The notes under the pieces are model-generated. The model was not told the DNA's origin and did not search any database. It was given only the letters and a program-made list of their open reading frames with translations. From Streptomyces sp. B1I3 (GTDB lineage Bacteria > Actinomycetota > Actinomycetes > Streptomycetales > Streptomycetaceae): a stretch of DNA of 64,000 bases. The DNA is taken from contig NZ_JAUSYD010000001.1 in NCBI RefSeq assembly GCF_030816615.1, positions 5,478,501 to 5,542,500 on the forward strand, written 5' to 3'. Positions 61,698 through 64,000 of this stretch are shown here, one piece after another; positions within the stretch are counted from its first letter, which is position 1; the number at the start of each line of letters is the position of its first letter. The position numbers were made by a program, and so were the translations under genes.

Positions 61698-62375
61698 TCA
61701 CTGAGGGCGGGCCAGGCCCACGTCGTAGGCGAAGATGACGGCCTGAACGCGGTCGCGAACATCGATCTTTGCCAGGATGCGGCTGACGTGGGATTTGACC
61801 GTCGACTCGGCCAGGTGGAGGTGGGCGGCTATCTCGGTGTTGGACCATCCCGTGGCGACGGCGGCGAGAACTTCACGTTCGCGTTCGGTTAGGGCAGCCA
61901 GGTGTCGTCGCTGTCCGGGGCTGAGGACTGGAACGCCGGACGTCCGTTGTGGGTGCGAGGTGGTGAAGGCGTCGATGAGTCTGCGGGTCAGGTTCGGGGA
62001 GATGACGCTGTCGCCGGCCGCCACGGCCCGGATGCCGAAGACGAGTTCCTCGGGGCGTGCGTCCTTGAGGAAGAACCCGGCCGCTCCGGCTCGCAGGGCC
62101 TCGTAGGCGTACTCGTCGAGGTCGAAGGTGGTTAGGACCAGGACCCGCGAGCGGCCGCCGGACTCGACGATGCGGCGGGTGGCCTCGATGCCGTTGACGC
62201 CGGGCATCCGGACGTCCATCAGGACGACGTCGGGACGCAGTTCCGCGGTCAGGCGGACAGCCTCCTGACCCTGGGAGGCTTCGCCGACGACTGAGGTATC
62301 CGGCTGTGCTTCAAGGAGCATGCGAAAGCCCAGTCGTTGCAGGGTCTGGTCGTCGACGATGAGGACGGTGGTCAT
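61698..62375 (-). CDS. NarL/FixJ-family response regulator
   Basis: A 225-residue regulator. Receiver domain: VLIVDDQTLQRLGF, phospho-acceptor Asp in VVLMDVRMPGVNG, Thr in VLVLTTFDLDEY, Lys in FFLKDARPEEL. C-terminal LuxR HTH: LTEREREVLAAVATGWSNTEIAAHL and STVKSHVSRILAKIDVRDR. Its ATG overlaps the kinase stop as ATGA, and the two form a two-component system. Targets unknown; the membrane phosphoesterase downstream is one candidate. Confidence 0.94.
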   Translation of the reverse strand: MTTVLIVDDQTLQRLGFRMLLEAQPDTSVVGEASQGQEAVRLTAELRPDVVLMDVRMPGVNGIEATRRIVESGGRSRVLVLTTFDLDEYAYEALRAGAAGFFLKDARPEELVFGIRAVAAGDSVISPNLTRRLIDAFTTSHPQRTSGVPVLSPGQRRHLAALTEREREVLAAVATGWSNTEIAAHLHLAESTVKSHVSRILAKIDVRDRVQAVIFAYDVGLARPQ

Positions 62376-63691
62376 ACGCGGTGCTTCTCCGTGGCGGCGC
62401 TGGGCAGGGTGTGGGAGGTGCTCAGGACGGTGTGGACGCGCCAGCCGCCGGCGAGGGTCGGGCCTGCGCTGATGCGGCCCTGGTAGAGGGCGGCGCGGTG
62501 GCGCATGCCGACCAGGCCTTGCCCGCTGTGCCTGCCGTGCCGTTCGCTGTCCGCCGCACGGGTCGGGCCGGTGTCCTCCACCGTGATGTGCACCAATTCC
62601 TCATCTGTGTACAGGTCGACGGACACGGTGGTGTCGGCCGCGGCATGTTTGAGGGTGTTGGTGAGGGCTTCCTGCACGATGCGGTAAACGGTGAGCTGAA
62701 GGCCGGGACTGAGCGGTGTCAGGTCCCCGTTGGTGTGCAGGTCGGCGGTGGGGCCGGCGGCGCGGACGCGGTGGAGCAGCGCGGGCAGGTCCTCAAGGTT
62801 CGGCTGCGGTGCGAGCGGGGTGGTGTCCCGCGGTGTCGCGGGGTTGTCGACCACGATGAGCAGGCGGCGTAGTTCCGCGAGGGCCTCGCGGCTGCTGTCG
62901 CCGATGAGGTCGAGGGTGCCGGCGGATTTCTCCGAGCGGGACCTGGCCAGGGCGGCAGCTCCGTTGGCGAGCCCGATGATGACGGCGAGGGTGTGGCCGA
63001 GGATGTCGTGCATCTCGTGGGAGACGCGAGTGCGTTCCGAGGCTGCGGCCAGGCGGGTCTGCTGGTCCCTCTCGGTCTCCAATGCCACGATGTATGCCTT
63101 CGCCAGGCGTCCGGTGAGGGCCAGTCCGGCGCAGGCGGTCACGGCGAGCATAGCCAGCAGTGTGACGATTTCCGGGCGCTTGGCGTGTTGCAGTTGGCCG
63201 CTTCCCCAGAATGCCGCGATCCAGAGAACGAGCTGGGCGGCGGTGACCGTGCAGGCGATGACCAGCTGGCGGTGGCTACCGTAGCGGCCGACGTTGTAGA
63301 GCGCGACGATCCGGGCCGCGTCGGCGCCGTTGAGGACGTTCAGCGGCAGCGCGAGGACGGAGGCGGCCGTGGTGATCGCGAACACCAGGCCGGGCCGTCG
63401 TTCCCGCCACAGCAGCGGAACCGTGTAGGCGAGGGTGAGGACGATCTCGCTGGGCAGGTGGGCGCGGTTGGCCGGGTTGAGTAGGGAGGGCAGTGCGAGG
63501 ACGGCGCAGAAGACGGGCACGGCCCACAACCGCAGCCGGGGGTGGTCGCGGTCGAGCATCCGCCAGGCGGCCAGCCCGCTGATGATCGACACCGTGACGC
63601 GGTGGTCGGGGTCGCTGGTCAGTGACTGCGGAAGCCGGGAAGCATGGGGCGAGGTGCCGCGTACGGGTTCTCGGGTGGTCGGCTCGCTCAT
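62372..63691 (-). CDS. Sensor histidine kinase (HisKA_3 type)
   Basis: A 439-residue membrane kinase. Several N-terminal helices (LRLWAVPVFCAVLALPSLL, EIVLTLAYTVPLLW, LVIACTVTAAQLVLWIAAFW, VTLLAMLAVTACAGLALTG). HisKA_3 box with phospho-His in SERTRVSHEMHDILGHTLAV. HATPase motif EALTNTLKHAAADTTVSVDL and ITVEDTG...GQGLVGMRHR. ATG at 63691 (MSEPTTREP). Pairs with the response regulator through a 4-base overlap. Signal unknown. Confidence 0.93.
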   Translation of the reverse strand: MSEPTTREPVRGTSPHASRLPQSLTSDPDHRVTVSIISGLAAWRMLDRDHPRLRLWAVPVFCAVLALPSLLNPANRAHLPSEIVLTLAYTVPLLWRERRPGLVFAITTAASVLALPLNVLNGADAARIVALYNVGRYGSHRQLVIACTVTAAQLVLWIAAFWGSGQLQHAKRPEIVTLLAMLAVTACAGLALTGRLAKAYIVALETERDQQTRLAAASERTRVSHEMHDILGHTLAVIIGLANGAAALARSRSEKSAGTLDLIGDSSREALAELRRLLIVVDNPATPRDTTPLAPQPNLEDLPALLHRVRAAGPTADLHTNGDLTPLSPGLQLTVYRIVQEALTNTLKHAAADTTVSVDLYTDEELVHITVEDTGPTRAADSERHGRHSGQGLVGMRHRAALYQGRISAGPTLAGGWRVHTVLSTSHTLPSAATEKHRV

Positions 63692-63820
63692 GGATGGGCG
63701 CCTTTTCGCTGTCCGGGCAGGCCGTCCGCCGCTCCTCGGGGAGCGTGAGCCGGCGGGCGGGGGCCAAGGGGCCCGGACAGCCGCTGTGCGGTGCACGGTG
63801 TGCTGTCCGGGCCCCGGGGA

Positions 63821-63859
63821 CCGCCTGCCGACCCTCGGGGGATGGGGGCCGGCAGGCGG
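63821..63859 (-). terminator. Hairpin after the partial gene at the right edge
   Basis: A 10-bp perfect stem (63821-63830 with 63850-63859), 24 bases beyond the TAG of the partial gene. Confidence 0.65.
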
Positions 63860-63883
63860 GGTCGGGGTGTGCCGGGGCTGTGC

Positions 63884-64000
63884 CTACCCGAGGGGCGCGG
63901 GCGCCGTCGGCTCCTGGCCGTTCTGCGCGGGGATGCGGGTCTGGTGGTCGCGTTCGGCCAGGACTTGGCGGAGCTTCTCGCCTTCCACGTCGACGTTGGG
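63884..64000 (-). CDS. C-terminal end of a gene, possibly an MMPL/RND-type transporter
   Basis: Only the last 38 residues are visible: PNVDVEGEKLRQVLAERDHQ followed by a Pro/Ala-rich end and TAG at 63884-63886. The VDVEGEKL segment resembles the cytoplasmic tail of actinobacterial MMPL transporters, from memory. Upstream of the two-component genes on the same strand, so a drug or lipid exporter controlled by that system is possible. Confidence 0.35.
   Translation of the reverse strand, partial: PNVDVEGEKLRQVLAERDHQTRIPAQNGQEPTAPAPLG

Overview
The window is high-GC DNA from a Streptomyces chromosome or a very close actinobacterial relative. The evidence is GC-rich third codon positions, frequent GTG starts, ATGA/TGATG-coupled operons, an HrdA-like sigma factor next to dnaG, and zinc-uptake, nitrite-reductase and nitrate-reductase genes in an order that, from memory, resembles the Streptomyces coelicolor core chromosome. 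No database search was run; every family assignment is by recognition of the translated sequence.

Left part, 1-41.2 kb, looks like conserved core. It holds a zinc ABC transporter operon (znuA-znuC-znuB) under two Zur-like boxes; glyS; two small conserved proteins; an MFS exporter divergent from an MmyB-type regulator with a duplicated operator; a frameshifted tRNA-dihydrouridine synthase; pyruvate phosphate dikinase; an ArsR-like regulator; a VOC protein; and a PhoX-like phosphatase. Next comes a nitrogen block: an FAD oxidoreductase-nirB-nirD operon, a nitrate reductase (nasA) and a sirohydrochlorin chelatase that could supply siroheme to NirB. All three promoter regions carry GlnR-like pentamers spaced 11 bp apart. 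Between them lie a TSUP permease, a sortase with a secreted protein, a SoxR-like box before an FMN reductase, cutA, and a decayed gamma-glutamylcyclotransferase. The core continues with dgt, a ferredoxin-reductase-like flavoprotein, dnaG, an HrdA-like sigma factor, a heterodimeric ABC exporter, an FGGY kinase, a YtxH-like protein, two tRNA-Asn genes and one CAT-anticodon tRNA.

Right part, 41.2-64 kb, is accessory in character. Immediately after the CAT tRNA there is a decayed IS5-type transposase, then Dps, a frameshifted mercuric-reductase-like flavoprotein, LtrA, an MFS exporter with an extra C-terminal domain, a dehydratase fragment, and an SMP-30-like secreted protein. Three tandem paralogous alpha/beta hydrolases follow, with an AraC regulator, a fourth hydrolase and a PucR-type regulator.

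The most distinctive feature is at 55.7-59.9 kb: two tyrosine recombinases and a small coiled-coil protein whose reading frames overlap by ATGA, the layout of a Tn554-family tnpA-tnpB-tnpC module, followed by a perfect 20-bp hairpin. Both recombinases contain single-base indels in short G/C runs, and tnpA carries a rare TTA codon. A membrane metallophosphoesterase, a two-component system and the end of a probable transporter gene finish the window.

Several apparent single-base frameshifts (dus, the flavoprotein at 43.5 kb, tnpA, and four in tnpB) fall in or beside G/C runs. They should be checked against reads before being treated as biological pseudogenes.
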